A stretch of DNA of 64,000 nt from Terriglobia bacterium (lineage in GTDB: Bacteria; Acidobacteriota; Terriglobia; Terriglobales; Acidobacteriaceae). This document shows positions 16,607-25,242 of the stretch, piece after piece. The first letter of the stretch is position 1, and each line of letters starts with the position of its first letter. A model generated the notes under the pieces. That model did not search any database. It was given only the letters and a program-made list of their open reading frames with translations, and had not been told where the DNA came from. Location: assembly GCA_020073385.1 (NCBI GenBank), contig JAIQFH010000025.1, positions 103,077 to 167,076 of the forward strand, in the 5' to 3' direction. The position numbers and the translations under genes were made by a program.

Positions 16607-17218
16607 ATGCTTCTCTGGAATGCGGCAGTCATCGATGCACGTGTAGGGACGGACGCCTTCGTCCGTCCGGCTGGGCAAAGCCCGGCAGCGCGCTCCGCGG
16701 TGCTGGCCAGGGTATGGCACCACATCGCGCTACTCGTCGTCCTTCTTAACCCCTGCTCCGCGTCAGCCGCCGACTGCATCCCGATCCACCAGGCAGGCCA
16801 GCACATCGGCGAAACCAAGTGTGTGACGGGAAAAATCCTCCGAGTGAAAGTCGGTGCCAAGGGAGTGCACTTTCTGGATTTCTGCGAAGACGCCATGGCC
16901 TGCCCGTTCACAGTGGTCGTCTTCTCAAACGATCTGAAAGATGTGGGCGACGTTCGCCGCCTCGTCGGCCGCACCATCGAAATCCGCGGAGCGGTCAAAG
17001 CCTACGACGGCCGCCCTGAGATCATTCTCAGCCGCATCAGCCAGATCGAAGGTGGCGCCGCCATGATCCCTCCGCTACCAAGGAACTACGACGTGGAGAA
17101 CCGCGGCCACTTCAGCGCCGGACGGCTGTATCCCACGAAGAAGCCCAAGAAGACCAAAGCCAAGCCCAACACCACCGCTACCTACGGAAATGATGTGGAA
17201 GGGGATGACCCGCAGTAG
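16607..17218 (+). CDS. Exported protein with OB-fold-like domain
   Basis: A 203-residue frame. Residues about 36-54 are a signal-like hydrophobic segment (HHIALLVVLLNPCSASA), followed by a domain from CIPIHQAGQHIGETKCVTG through GRTIEIRGAVKAYDGRPEI that looks like a bacterial OB-fold (YdeI/BOF or nucleic-acid-binding type). The C-terminus is Lys/Thr-rich and disordered. The 35 residues before the signal segment include a translated family D palindrome (bases 16641-16687), so the real start is probably inside, near the hydrophobic segment. The function is unknown. Confidence 0.65.
   Translation: MLLWNAAVIDARVGTDAFVRPAGQSPAARSAVLARVWHHIALLVVLLNPCSASAADCIPIHQAGQHIGETKCVTGKILRVKVGAKGVHFLDFCEDAMACPFTVVVFSNDLKDVGDVRRLVGRTIEIRGAVKAYDGRPEIILSRISQIEGGAAMIPPLPRNYDVENRGHFSAGRLYPTKKPKKTKAKPNTTATYGNDVEGDDPQ
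16641..16687. repeat. Family D palindromic element in the 5' part of a reading frame
   Basis: GGACGGACG (16647-16655) and CGTCCGTCC (16660-16668) form the first hairpin; GGCTGGGC-AAA-GCCCGGC (about 16669-16687) forms the second. The order and linker match the element in nth (6525) and the left part of the uvrC insertion. Confidence 0.7.
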
Positions 17219-17253
17219 ATAGTTGTCTCGCCACCAAAGTTTTTTTGTCTGGC

Positions 17254-17640
17254 TTATAAACCCAAAGCCTTCACTTGCTCCTCAGTCTCGTAGCCGAGCC
17301 AGTGTGCGATCTCGTGCCATACCACCCGCTTTACTTCGTCCCGCAAATCTCCCTTTGAACACCGCAGAATGGGACCACGAAAAACGAAGATCAGATCGGG
17401 GGCGTACTGCAATTGGGCGAACGACCGTTTCGTCCGGAATGTGCCGCTGTACAATCCCAATAATTCAGTTCCACGGCGCCATTTCCTTCTCTTCGATATG
17501 TCTTTCAACACATCCGCAGGAGGCTCGTCCATTACTTGAATGCCAGGGAAATCTGGCAGGTCTCTGACCTTCTTGGGCAGAGTGCCATAGGCCCACTCCA
17601 CAAGTTCCTCAAACCTTTCCGAACTCGTGTTGCCGGTCAT
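17254..17640 (-). CDS. Zincin-like metallopeptidase family protein
   Basis: A 128-residue protein of the small zincin-like metallopeptidase family (DUF1025 type). The zinc motif is HEIAHWLGY (His109, Glu110, His113), preceded by LRDEVKRVVW and by the LGLYSGTF and LIFVFRGPIL strands typical of the family. It is cytoplasmic with no signal peptide. The biological substrate of this widespread family is not established. It lies convergent with the OB-fold gene and directly downstream of the glycosyltransferase gene. Confidence 0.85.
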   Translation of the reverse strand: MTGNTSSERFEELVEWAYGTLPKKVRDLPDFPGIQVMDEPPADVLKDISKRRKWRRGTELLGLYSGTFRTKRSFAQLQYAPDLIFVFRGPILRCSKGDLRDEVKRVVWHEIAHWLGYETEEQVKALGL

Positions 17641-17683
17641 AAGGCCAATTTACCACCGGACCCGCCTCTTCCCGCTTACCCGC

Positions 17684-18937
17684 TCACACCATCCCCTTGC
17701 GTAACTCCTCCAGCGGATACTTTGTCCCTCGCCACACGATGCCATCGTCTCTTAGCGTGAGGAACATCGAGCGCAGCAGTGTGTAGATGAACATCGCTGT
17801 GCTCACCGGATGGAGCACGAAGTAGTATGCCGGCACCGACGAGCGCCACGACATACCGATGTAGATCAGCAAGATCGATCCGAGGGCGACGGCAAAGGGC
17901 AGGCGCGCCCATCCGTGGGCCAGCCAGATCCCAAGGAAAGGTCCCCAATTAATGAACGCCAGGCCGAAGGCGGAGAGCAGAGTTCGCCACCACTGAAACG
18001 ACAGCACGGCAAAGAAATTCTTGGTCAGATTGTTGACGATCCCGAACGCCCCGTGCCCCCAGCGGATGGAAATCAGATCGTCGCCAAAAACATTGCGCTG
18101 GGCGAATCCAGACTTCTTCACAACCTTGCCCAACTTCATATCGTCGAGCACTTCCATGCGCAGAGCTTCGTACGTCCCCACGGCGTCGTACACGCGTCTC
18201 CGCACCAGGTTGAACGCGCCCACGCCCATGTGATCGTCGGTGCTCGGGTCGGCCACTTTCCACGGACGATGCCCGAACATGAACATCGTCTGGAAAAACG
18301 CAATCATCATGTACTCGCCGGGCCGCTTCATAATCATGCGCGGGAACAGCACCACGTGATCCGCAGGTTCCGCCTCAGCATAGGCCAGCGCCCGCCGCAG
18401 CGAGTCGCGCTTGAACATCACATCCGCGTCGGTAAAGAGCAGCCATTCGCCGGAAGCCTGATTGGCAGCAGTCCACATGGCGTGCGTCTTGCCGAGCCAT
18501 CCGGGTGGGAGTTCCGTGTGATGAATAACAAGCATTGGGTGCCCCACTTCTCCCTGGTTTTGGGAGAAGTGGGGTTTTTGACTTTGATTGGGTACGGATG
18601 CCCCACCCTGCGTGGCTAGCGACGGGTGGTGACTTTGACTTACCCGCTCCATAATCTCGCCCGTCCGATCGGTCGACCGGTCGTTCACCGCAATCACTTC
18701 GTAGTTGTCGTAATCGAGCGCAAGCAAGGTCCGCAGCGCCTGCTCAATGGTGTCTTCTTCATTGCGTGCAGGAACGATGATGGAAACGCGAGGATTGCCG
18801 GAAGGCAGCACCGGATTGCGATCCCATTCCGGACGGGAAACGTCCGCCACGGAAGGCATCCCCAGCGCGGCATCCACGATGCGCGAAAACCAGGCCAGTG
18901 CGAGAATGACTCCCGCAATCCAATAAACATAACCCAT
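17684..18937 (-). CDS. Membrane-anchored family 2 glycosyltransferase
   Basis: A 417-residue enzyme. An N-terminal membrane segment (residues 1-25) leads to the GT-A domain: VSIIVPARNEEDTIEQAL, VIAVNDRSTDRTGEI, the DxD motif in FTDADVMF (Asp170, Asp172) and LDDMKLG. Several C-terminal hydrophobic segments follow. The layout resembles HpnB/CrtQ-like lipid glycosyltransferases. ATG 18937 is chosen because it lies five bases after the stop of the upstream MFS gene; the longer frame would run through that gene. Residues about 97-132 (SQSHHPSLATQGG through QNQGEVGHP) have no counterpart expected in the fold and are encoded by a tandem family E repeat. Confidence 0.85.
   Translation of the reverse strand: MGYVYWIAGVILALAWFSRIVDAALGMPSVADVSRPEWDRNPVLPSGNPRVSIIVPARNEEDTIEQALRTLLALDYDNYEVIAVNDRSTDRTGEIMERVSQSHHPSLATQGGASVPNQSQKPHFSQNQGEVGHPMLVIHHTELPPGWLGKTHAMWTAANQASGEWLLFTDADVMFKRDSLRRALAYAEAEPADHVVLFPRMIMKRPGEYMMIAFFQTMFMFGHRPWKVADPSTDDHMGVGAFNLVRRRVYDAVGTYEALRMEVLDDMKLGKVVKKSGFAQRNVFGDDLISIRWGHGAFGIVNNLTKNFFAVLSFQWWRTLLSAFGLAFINWGPFLGIWLAHGWARLPFAVALGSILLIYIGMSWRSSVPAYYFVLHPVSTAMFIYTLLRSMFLTLRDDGIVWRGTKYPLEELRKGMV
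18537..18642. repeat. Tandem family E palindromes inside the glycosyltransferase gene
   Basis: On the + strand the unit is GGGTGCCCC, a hairpin, then GGGG-TTTTTGACTT. The first hairpin is CCCCACTTCTCCC (18542-18554) with GGGAGAAGTGGGG (18562-18574), a perfect 13-bp stem. A second degenerate unit (GCCCCACCC ... GGGTGG then GACTTTGACTT) follows. Reading frame is kept through both. Confidence 0.8.
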
Positions 18938-18942
18938 GCAGC

Positions 18943-20178
18943 TTACGTCTTCCCTACCTCGACGGGCACACCGTCTGTCACCGGAGGCGCAAATTTCATG
19001 CCGTAAAACAGTATCGCAGAAGAAAGAGCAATAGCGACGACCGGCGCCAGGAAAGCAAGCTGCAACGAGTAATGATCGGATACGTAGCCAATCAGGGACG
19101 CGGAAGGGACATCTCCCAACAGATGAAAAATGAAAATATTGACGGCCAGCGCCATCGCCCGAATGTGCGCCCCCACCGAGTTGATGATGGCTGCGTTCAG
19201 TGGACCAGTGTTCAAGAGGAGAAGGAACTCTGCCACCAGGATGCCCACGATCATGCGATTGCCATACGCGTGCAGGGCCACCCACATCGCCGGAATCCCC
19301 AAACCGAGACTGACTGCCGAGACCAGGTAGTGAGCGGCTCGGGTCCGTCGCAGCAGGAAGTCGGATATCCATCCCCCGGCCAAGGATGCAACCAAACCAT
19401 TCGCTCCGATGCTCAAACCAAAAAATATTCCTGCTTGCCCCAGCGTGTAGCCCCGCGCGCGATGCAGGAAAGTTGGCATCCAGACTTGAAGGCCACCCAG
19501 GGCGAAGGTCATCATCGCCATGCCAAAGGTCGCCGTAAGGAACGCTGGGTTTCTCGCCAGCCCCTTCAAGGTGTCGCGATCGGGTGTTTTTTCGTGAGGG
19601 TCAAACTGCCCCAATGGAGGCTCAGGAATGAAAAGCAACAACAATGCCAGCACAAAACCGGGCGCGGCGCCCACGTAAAATGGCGCGCGCCATCCATAGG
19701 CCGGTCCCATCAAACCGCCGAGGATATATCCCAGTGCTGTTCCGACTGGGATTGCGAGATAAAAAACGCCCATCACCCGCCCGCGCTGGCTCTCCGGAAA
19801 CATGTCGGCAACGAATGTCGGAGACAGGATGACAAAACTCGCCTCCCCAATTCCAACCAGAGTGTGGCGGATCACTAATCCCGTGAAATCGTACGTGACC
19901 GCCGTCAGAAGAGTCGCCGCGCTCCAGATCAGCGCTCCGGCAATGATCACCGGCTTGCGTGAGAAGCGAACTGATAGCGGACCCATGAAGGGCGCCGCGC
20001 ACATATAGAAAACGAAGAACACACTGGTCAGGACGCCAAAAGCTGTGTCACTGCGATGAAATTCCGCCTTGAGAAGATCCTGCACCGCAAAGAGCACCGA
20101 ACGATCGATGTAGTTCAGCAGGTTCAACGCCGTGAGCAGCGCAAGCGCGAGCTTCGGATAAGTCTTCGGAGAGGTCAC
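18943..20178 (-). CDS. MFS transporter, spinster-like
   Basis: A 411-residue, twelve-segment major facilitator. The N-terminal LTALNLLNYIDRSVLFAV, the RFSRKPVIIAG loop and VGIGEASFVILSPTFVADMF are typical of the spinster (Spns-like) group, which moves sphingolipids or organic anions in eukaryotes and has unknown substrates in bacteria. GTG at 20178 is used as start; the frame stays open to 20262 but that part is family B repeat sequence (MSFVVKAL), so a start there is unlikely. The glycosyltransferase gene follows after 5 bases, an operon that may build and move a glycolipid (inference). Confidence 0.88.
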   Translation of the reverse strand: MTSPKTYPKLALALLTALNLLNYIDRSVLFAVQDLLKAEFHRSDTAFGVLTSVFFVFYMCAAPFMGPLSVRFSRKPVIIAGALIWSAATLLTAVTYDFTGLVIRHTLVGIGEASFVILSPTFVADMFPESQRGRVMGVFYLAIPVGTALGYILGGLMGPAYGWRAPFYVGAAPGFVLALLLLFIPEPPLGQFDPHEKTPDRDTLKGLARNPAFLTATFGMAMMTFALGGLQVWMPTFLHRARGYTLGQAGIFFGLSIGANGLVASLAGGWISDFLLRRTRAAHYLVSAVSLGLGIPAMWVALHAYGNRMIVGILVAEFLLLLNTGPLNAAIINSVGAHIRAMALAVNIFIFHLLGDVPSASLIGYVSDHYSLQLAFLAPVVAIALSSAILFYGMKFAPPVTDGVPVEVGKT

Positions 20179-20242
20179 GGTCGAGCGAATATAACACGAG
20201 CCGGAACAGACCAGGCTCTTGCCGAGTCCCGCGGCACTGAGA

Positions 20243-20334
20243 GCCTTAACCACGAAGGACACTAAGGATCACGAAGGAAGTCGTATACGATTTTCCTTCG
20301 TGCACCTTCGTGTCCTTTGTGGTTAATGCCTTTT
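20243..20334. repeat. Family B inverted repeat pair
   Basis: Left arm 20243-20279 (CCTTAACCACGAAGGACAC and on) and right arm 20291-20334 (CCTTCGTGTCCTTTGTGG and on) are near-perfect reverse complements. The right arm supplies the TAA stop of queF at 20323-20325; the left arm ends about 65 bases before the MFS start. Confidence 0.82.
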
Positions 20335-20724
20335 CGGCCGCGGCCACCGCGCCACAATCGTCGTCGAGATGCCGCCCCGCGGACGAAATTCTCCCCGCAC
20401 CTCGGCCCACACCGGCTTCGCCCACTTCACCACATCTTCCAGCACCTGGTTAACGATGTTCTCCTGGAAGATCCCCAGATTGCGGTAGCTTTGCAGATAC
20501 TCCTTCAGCGACTTCAACTCCAGGCAATGCTTGTCGGGCATGTAGTGAATTTTCAGCGCTCCAAAATCCGGCAGGCCGGTTTTCGGACACACCGACGTGA
20601 ATTCCGGATCATCGACGACGATTTCGTATCCAGGAAACTGGTTGGGCCAGGTCTCAATCTCCGGAAATTTGGCATCAAGGCCAGCAGCGGCGTGCTCCGG
20701 CGTGTAGCGAGGCGATTTCGGCAT
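20323..20724 (-). CDS. queF: NADPH-dependent 7-cyano-7-deazaguanine reductase
   Basis: Reduces preQ0 to preQ1 in queuosine tRNA modification. The 133-residue short (unimodular) form has the nucleophile Cys46 in EFTSVCPKTGLPDF with the nearby Asp, and the NADPH-binding ELKSLKEYLQSYRN segment. The T-fold end contains RGEFRPRGGISTTIVA. Length and motifs agree with the YkvM type. No other queuosine gene is nearby. The TAA stop and the final Arg-His codons abut a family B repeat, so the C-terminal residues may have been altered by the repeat. Confidence 0.95.
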   Translation of the reverse strand: MPKSPRYTPEHAAAGLDAKFPEIETWPNQFPGYEIVVDDPEFTSVCPKTGLPDFGALKIHYMPDKHCLELKSLKEYLQSYRNLGIFQENIVNQVLEDVVKWAKPVWAEVRGEFRPRGGISTTIVARWPRPKRH

Positions 20725-20954
20725 GCCCTCTATTGTAACGGCAGCTATTCGTAGAGACGTAGCTCGCTACGTCTCTTGCTGTCGGCTTCGCAGGTTTAGG
20801 CGACTAGTGGCAGACCGACTTCATTGCAGCCGAAGCCCTCCTCCCGGCATCAAATGTAGTACCGTGCGTGGAACGCTTCCCTGTACTGTCGCGCCCTCCG
20901 GAATGGTAAATTACTGCTTACAGGAATTCCTGCCGCACCCTGAAAGAAAACAGG

Positions 20955-22199
20955 TTGGCATTGACTGACAACTCGCACACACCGTCGCCGCGGCGGTGGA
21001 TATGGATCGCGTCCGGACTCGTTGTTTTTCTCCTCATCCTCTATTCGTATTTCCACCAGACTCCGCTGAAAGTACATGCAGTCACCGTGAAGCGCGGTGC
21101 GATCCGCAGCTTGGTCTCCACCAATGGCAAGGTAGAGCCCATCCAAAATTTCGAAGCTCACGCGCCCATCGCAACCACCGTAAAGCGTCTTGTGGTGAAG
21201 GAAGGCGATCATGTCCGAAAAGGACAACTGCTGCTGGAACTGGATGATTCCGGTATCCGCTCCCAAGCCGCCCGCGCCCAGGTGCAGATCAAAACCGCAC
21301 AAGCCAATCTTGCAGCCACGAAAAATAGCGGCACGCAAGAGGAACTGATCACCCTGGGCACGCAACTGATCAAAGCCCGCAGTGCCCGTGACGTCGCGCA
21401 GCGCAATCTGGAAGCCTACCGTCGTCTGCAGCAGGCAGGCGCCGCATCTCCGGGCGAAGTTCGTCAGGCGGAAGACACCCTGCAAAGCGCCCAAGCCGAT
21501 GTAAACATGCTCGAGCAAAAGCAGAAAGACCGCTACTCACCGCCCGAGATCGCCCGCACGGTGGCCCAGGCTGCCGAGGCTCAAGCCGCTTATGAAGACG
21601 CCGTCGACGCGCTCAGCAAGTCGAGCGTGCGCGCTCCCTTCGATGGGACCGTCTATTCCCTTCCCTTGAAGCAGGGCGCGTTCGTACAAACCGGCGAGCT
21701 GCTTCTGCAAGAAGCCGACCTTTCGAAAGTGCTGGTGCGCGCCTTTGTCGATGAACCCGACATCGGCCGCCTGCAGACCAACCAGCGTGTCGAAGCCACA
21801 TGGGACGCCGTCCCCGGCCGCACCTGGACCGGCACCGTGAGCAGCGTGCCCTCCACGGTCAAGCCTCGCGGCAACCGCAACGTGGGCGAGACCACTTGCC
21901 TGATTGACAATCAAGACTTGCGCCTGCTGCCCAACATCAACCTTGGTGTGACGATTGTTGCAGCCGAACATAACAACGTCCTCACGCTGCAGCGTGACGC
22001 TATGCACATCGACGACAGCGAGCCTTACGTGTTCAGAATCGCCGACAATCGCATCAAGCGCCAGAACATTCAGTTCTCTCTGCAGAACCTGACTCGCGTC
22101 GAAATTACATCCGGCCTGTCCGAAGGTGACCTGGTAGCGTTGCCTGCCGAAGAGATGAAGCCGCTCTTCGATGGTGCATCCGTGAAGGTCGTGCCCTGA
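20955..22199 (+). CDS. HlyD-type periplasmic adaptor (membrane fusion protein)
   Basis: A 414-residue membrane fusion protein. An N-terminal anchor (WIWIASGLVVFLLILYSYF) precedes the biotinyl-lipoyl half-motif VKRLVVKEGDHVRKGQLLLEL, a long coiled-coil hairpin (residues about 95-225), the second lipoyl half SSVRAPFDGTVYSLPLKQGAFV, and beta-barrel and membrane-proximal domains. It would link an inner-membrane pump to TolC. The start is TTG with ACAGG close upstream. A TPR gene follows after 2 bases and a TolC-type gene after that, but no RND or ABC permease is present in the cluster. Confidence 0.9.
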   Translation: MALTDNSHTPSPRRWIWIASGLVVFLLILYSYFHQTPLKVHAVTVKRGAIRSLVSTNGKVEPIQNFEAHAPIATTVKRLVVKEGDHVRKGQLLLELDDSGIRSQAARAQVQIKTAQANLAATKNSGTQEELITLGTQLIKARSARDVAQRNLEAYRRLQQAGAASPGEVRQAEDTLQSAQADVNMLEQKQKDRYSPPEIARTVAQAAEAQAAYEDAVDALSKSSVRAPFDGTVYSLPLKQGAFVQTGELLLQEADLSKVLVRAFVDEPDIGRLQTNQRVEATWDAVPGRTWTGTVSSVPSTVKPRGNRNVGETTCLIDNQDLRLLPNINLGVTIVAAEHNNVLTLQRDAMHIDDSEPYVFRIADNRIKRQNIQFSLQNLTRVEITSGLSEGDLVALPAEEMKPLFDGASVKVVP

Positions 22200-22201
22200 G
22201 T

Positions 22202-23161
22202 ATGCGCGCAGCTTCGATCTTTTCCCTGGTCGCCACTCTGTTTGTGTCGTCGGGCATTTCTCTCGCCGCATCGCCTCAGGATCTGATTGCCTCTGGCCAC
22301 GTCGATGAAGCTGTGCAAGTCTTGGAGCAGCAAGTGCGGCAAGCTCCCAACGATGCCGCCGGCTACAATCTACTCTGCCGCGCGTATTTCATGATGGAAG
22401 AATGGGATCGCGGGATCGCCAATTGCGAACACGCCCGCAATCTCGACCCGCAAAACAGCCTTCATTATCTCTGGCTCGGCCGCATTTATGGCGAGAAGGC
22501 GGACCGTGCCGGATTTCTCTCCGCCGCGGGGTTAGCGAAGAAAGTTCGTTCCTCGTTTGAGCGCGCGGTTGAATTGGCTCCGAACGATTGGGAGGCGCGC
22601 GTCGATCTCGGGGAATTTTATGTGGAAGCCCCCGGCATTGTCGGTGGTGGAAAAGACAAAGCTCGCGAACAGGCGAACGCCTTAATGTCTCTCAAGCCGG
22701 GCATGGCGTATTGGCTCCTTGGCCGCATCGCGGAAAAGAACAAAGACATGGCGGACGCCGAGCGCCAGTATCGCGCCGGAATTGCGGCCACGCACTCGGG
22801 CGGACGCGCATGGCTCGAGCTTGCCATCTTCTTTCGCCATGCCAATCGTCTCGATGATATGGAGAAGGCCCTGCGTGAGATCGAGAACGCGCCGGTGGAT
22901 CACCACGAGGCTTTGATGGACGGCGCCAGCCTGCTGATGCGTACTGGCCGCGATCCGGCCCTGGGAATTCGCCTGCTGCGACGCTATTTCTCGGCTGGTC
23001 CGGTGGAAGAAGGCCCGGCCTTCAAAGCGCATGAATACTGGGGTCAGTTACTCGAAAGGCAGGGCGACCATCGCGCTGCCGCCCAGGAATATCATGCTGC
23101 CCTCGCCCTCTTCCACAACTATCGCCGCGCCGAAGAAGACCTGAAGCGCGTGGAGCACTGA
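22202..23161 (+). CDS. Exported TPR protein
   Basis: A 319-residue protein with a signal peptide (MRAASIFSLVATLFVSSGIS, cleavage near SLAAS) and at least five tetratricopeptide helices pairs, for example AAGYNLLCRAYFMMEEWDRG, HYLWLGRIYGEKADRAG and KAHEYWGQLLERQGDHRAA. It begins two bases after the adaptor stop, so the two are co-translated. TPR proteins serve as scaffolds; here it may hold the adaptor and outer-membrane channel together in the periplasm, which is inference from gene order only. Confidence 0.85.
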   Translation: MRAASIFSLVATLFVSSGISLAASPQDLIASGHVDEAVQVLEQQVRQAPNDAAGYNLLCRAYFMMEEWDRGIANCEHARNLDPQNSLHYLWLGRIYGEKADRAGFLSAAGLAKKVRSSFERAVELAPNDWEARVDLGEFYVEAPGIVGGGKDKAREQANALMSLKPGMAYWLLGRIAEKNKDMADAERQYRAGIAATHSGGRAWLELAIFFRHANRLDDMEKALREIENAPVDHHEALMDGASLLMRTGRDPALGIRLLRRYFSAGPVEEGPAFKAHEYWGQLLERQGDHRAAAQEYHAALALFHNYRRAEEDLKRVEH

Positions 23162-23315
23162 ATACGATAGGGCCGCCCCATCGGTGTCTCGGGCTGCATG
23201 CGAGCCCCAGCACTCGCTCCGAATCGAGGAACGAATGGTTGGTTCCTTGTTCCGTCCGGCATTTAGAATTTCCCTTGTATCCAACTTGTTGATCCGACCT
23301 GCTGAAAGGGACGCA

Positions 23316-24668
23316 ATGAAACCTGCGAGCCGCGGTGTGCTGACCCTGTTCTGTGCTGTTGCCATCGTTCTATTGCCCGCATCTTTGCCGGCTGAGCCTG
23401 TTCCCCTCAAGCGCGTGGTCGAGCTTGCCCTGTCTCACGCCACGAGCGCAGGGATCGCCGCCGCCGATGAACAGCGCGCTGCGGCTGGATACCGCGAACT
23501 GCGCGACAGCTACATCCCGCAGCTCTCGACCGGCGCGGGTCTCGGCTATTCGTACGGCTTCCCTCTTGCTCTTGCAGGATCGGCTCCGTCGCTGTTCAAT
23601 ATCAATGCTCAATCGGCCCTGCTGAACCCGTCCCTGCGCGAATTTCTGAAGGCGGCCAGGGTCGATTCGACGGTTGCATCTTTGAAGACCAAAGATCAGC
23701 GCAAACAGATCATCCAGGACGCGGCACTCAGTTACGCGGAGTTGGCGAAGTGGGAGCAGCGTCTGGCGAAGTTGCAGGAAACTCAAGCCGATACCAACAA
23801 AATGCAGGTCGCGGTGGCCGAGCGCGTCAAAGAAGGCGTCGACAGCGAAGTGGAAGGAACCAAGGCGCGCCTTTCCGCGGCGCGCGTTCGCTTGCGCATT
23901 GCCGAAGCGCAAGGCGCGGCTGACGTGCTGCGCGAGCATCTTTCCAAGCTCACGGGACTGCCAGCCGCGAACATTCAAACCGATCCTGACTCGATTCCTG
24001 CTCCTCCCACGCCACCTGCGGCAGACGATGCGCCGAAAGCAGCGGCTGACTCCAGCCCTGCTGTGCAAGCCGCCATGGAACACGCCCGCGCGCAATACCT
24101 GCGCGCGCAGGGAGAGCATAAAGCTCTATGGCCGAGCGTGGATTTCGCCGCACAGTACGCTCTGCTCTCAAAATTCAATAATTTTCAGAATTACTACATT
24201 CCTTCGAAACCTTGCACTGTGGCGGGCGTCTCCGTGCTCTGCGCGACCAATGCATTCCAGCAGAACAATGCGACCGTGGGAGTCAGCATCCGCTTCCCGC
24301 TGTTCAATTCCTCACAACGCGCCCGCGCACAAACTGCCGACGCCGACGCGCTGAAGGCGAGCAAGCAGGCCGAGGCTGCAAAAAATCAGGTTTCGGAAGA
24401 GACTTTGCGCCTGCAACGCTCAGTGGCACAGTTGCAGGCCGCCCGAGACGTGGCCGAACTCGAGGCCGAAATTGCGCACAAGAACCTGACGGCAGTCCAA
24501 ACGAAAATCGATGCCGGAACGGCGAACCTGCACGATCTCGACGATGCCCGATCACAGGTCAGCGAGCGCTTCATTACGCTGCAGGACGTGACATTCGAAC
24601 TGCAGCGCGCGGAACTGGGATTGCTGCGCTCCACCGGAGATTTGGAGAAGTGGGCTCTGGGAAAGTAG
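23316..24668 (+). CDS. TolC family outer membrane channel
   Basis: A 450-residue outer membrane efflux protein. A signal peptide (MKPASRGVLTLFCAVAIVLL through LPAEP) precedes the tandem OEP repeats rich in coiled coil: VELALSHATSAGIAAADEQR at the start of the first and FNSSQRARAQTADADALKAS in the second. ATG 23316 is chosen because AAGGG lies 6 bases upstream and the signal peptide begins there; the frame is open from 23184. It is the third gene of the adaptor-TPR-TolC unit, after a 154-bp gap that may hold its own promoter. Confidence 0.9.
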   Translation: MKPASRGVLTLFCAVAIVLLPASLPAEPVPLKRVVELALSHATSAGIAAADEQRAAAGYRELRDSYIPQLSTGAGLGYSYGFPLALAGSAPSLFNINAQSALLNPSLREFLKAARVDSTVASLKTKDQRKQIIQDAALSYAELAKWEQRLAKLQETQADTNKMQVAVAERVKEGVDSEVEGTKARLSAARVRLRIAEAQGAADVLREHLSKLTGLPAANIQTDPDSIPAPPTPPAADDAPKAAADSSPAVQAAMEHARAQYLRAQGEHKALWPSVDFAAQYALLSKFNNFQNYYIPSKPCTVAGVSVLCATNAFQQNNATVGVSIRFPLFNSSQRARAQTADADALKASKQAEAAKNQVSEETLRLQRSVAQLQAARDVAELEAEIAHKNLTAVQTKIDAGTANLHDLDDARSQVSERFITLQDVTFELQRAELGLLRSTGDLEKWALGK

Positions 24669-24690
24669 CGTTGCCGTTCCTATCACGCCT

Positions 24691-24895
24691 GTCATCCTGA
24701 GCGCCGTTTTCGTCCGCTGAAGGCGGACGAGAACGGAGTCGAAGGATCCCTACTCGCTCAAAATACTTGAGCGAGGCGCTCGGTAAATCTAGTCAGAGAA
24801 AATCCTACGGTCATCTACAGCAGTTGAAGCCGGCAGGGATCCTTCGGCTGCGGGACTGGCCTGCTTCGCAGCCCATTTCCTTCGCTCAGGATGAC
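24691..24895. repeat. Family C inverted repeat pair (GTCATCCTGAGCG type)
   Basis: GTCATCCTGAGCG with GTCGAAGGATCCCT (24691-24752) is answered by AGGGATCCTTCGG and CTTCGCTCAGGATGAC (about 24836-24895). The first arm also holds a strong inner hairpin (CGTCCGC-TGAA-GGCGGACG). It fills the gap between the convergent tolC-like and arsR genes. Confidence 0.75.
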
Positions 24896-24908
24896 AACTT
24901 CGAACCTT

Positions 24909-25220
24909 CTAGAGTTTCCCGCGCAACATCTTCACCACCTGTCGGATCGCCTTGTCGTTGCGCCGGTACCATCGCCATTGGCCGTGCTTCGTGGCCTCAA
25001 CCAATCCGGCTTTCGTCAAGATCGCCATGTGATGAGAAATCGTTGGCTGTGAAAGATGGATGCGCTCTTCGATGTCTCCCCCACATAGACAGGAAGCATG
25101 CACGTGCCTGGGTGCGGGCGTCTTGCTCTCCCCGCCTTCTTTCAGGACCAGCAGAATCCGCCGGCGAGTGGGATCGGCAATGGCATGTAGAGTGCGATCG
25201 AGTGACGCCTCAGTGGACAT
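24909..25220 (-). CDS. ArsR family transcriptional repressor
   Basis: A 103-residue winged-helix protein. AIADPTRRRILLVLKEGG starts the fold, LSQPTISHHMAILTKAGLV is the recognition helix region, and HGQWRWYRRN is the wing. The SCLCGGDIEER segment at the start of helix 3 places two cysteines where the metal-responsive ELCVCDL box sits in ArsR/SmtB, so metal or redox sensing is possible. An insertion of about 10 residues (SKTPAPRHVHA) precedes it. A 16-bp palindrome lies 22 bases upstream and is a likely self-operator. Confidence 0.88.
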   Translation of the reverse strand: MSTEASLDRTLHAIADPTRRRILLVLKEGGESKTPAPRHVHASCLCGGDIEERIHLSQPTISHHMAILTKAGLVEATKHGQWRWYRRNDKAIRQVVKMLRGKL

Positions 25221-25242
25221 GAGGACTACAGATATCGTTAAA

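Noticed and set aside
20179..20262. Upstream extension of the MFS gene
   Set aside because: It would begin in a family B repeat; the MFS fold is complete from GTG 20178.
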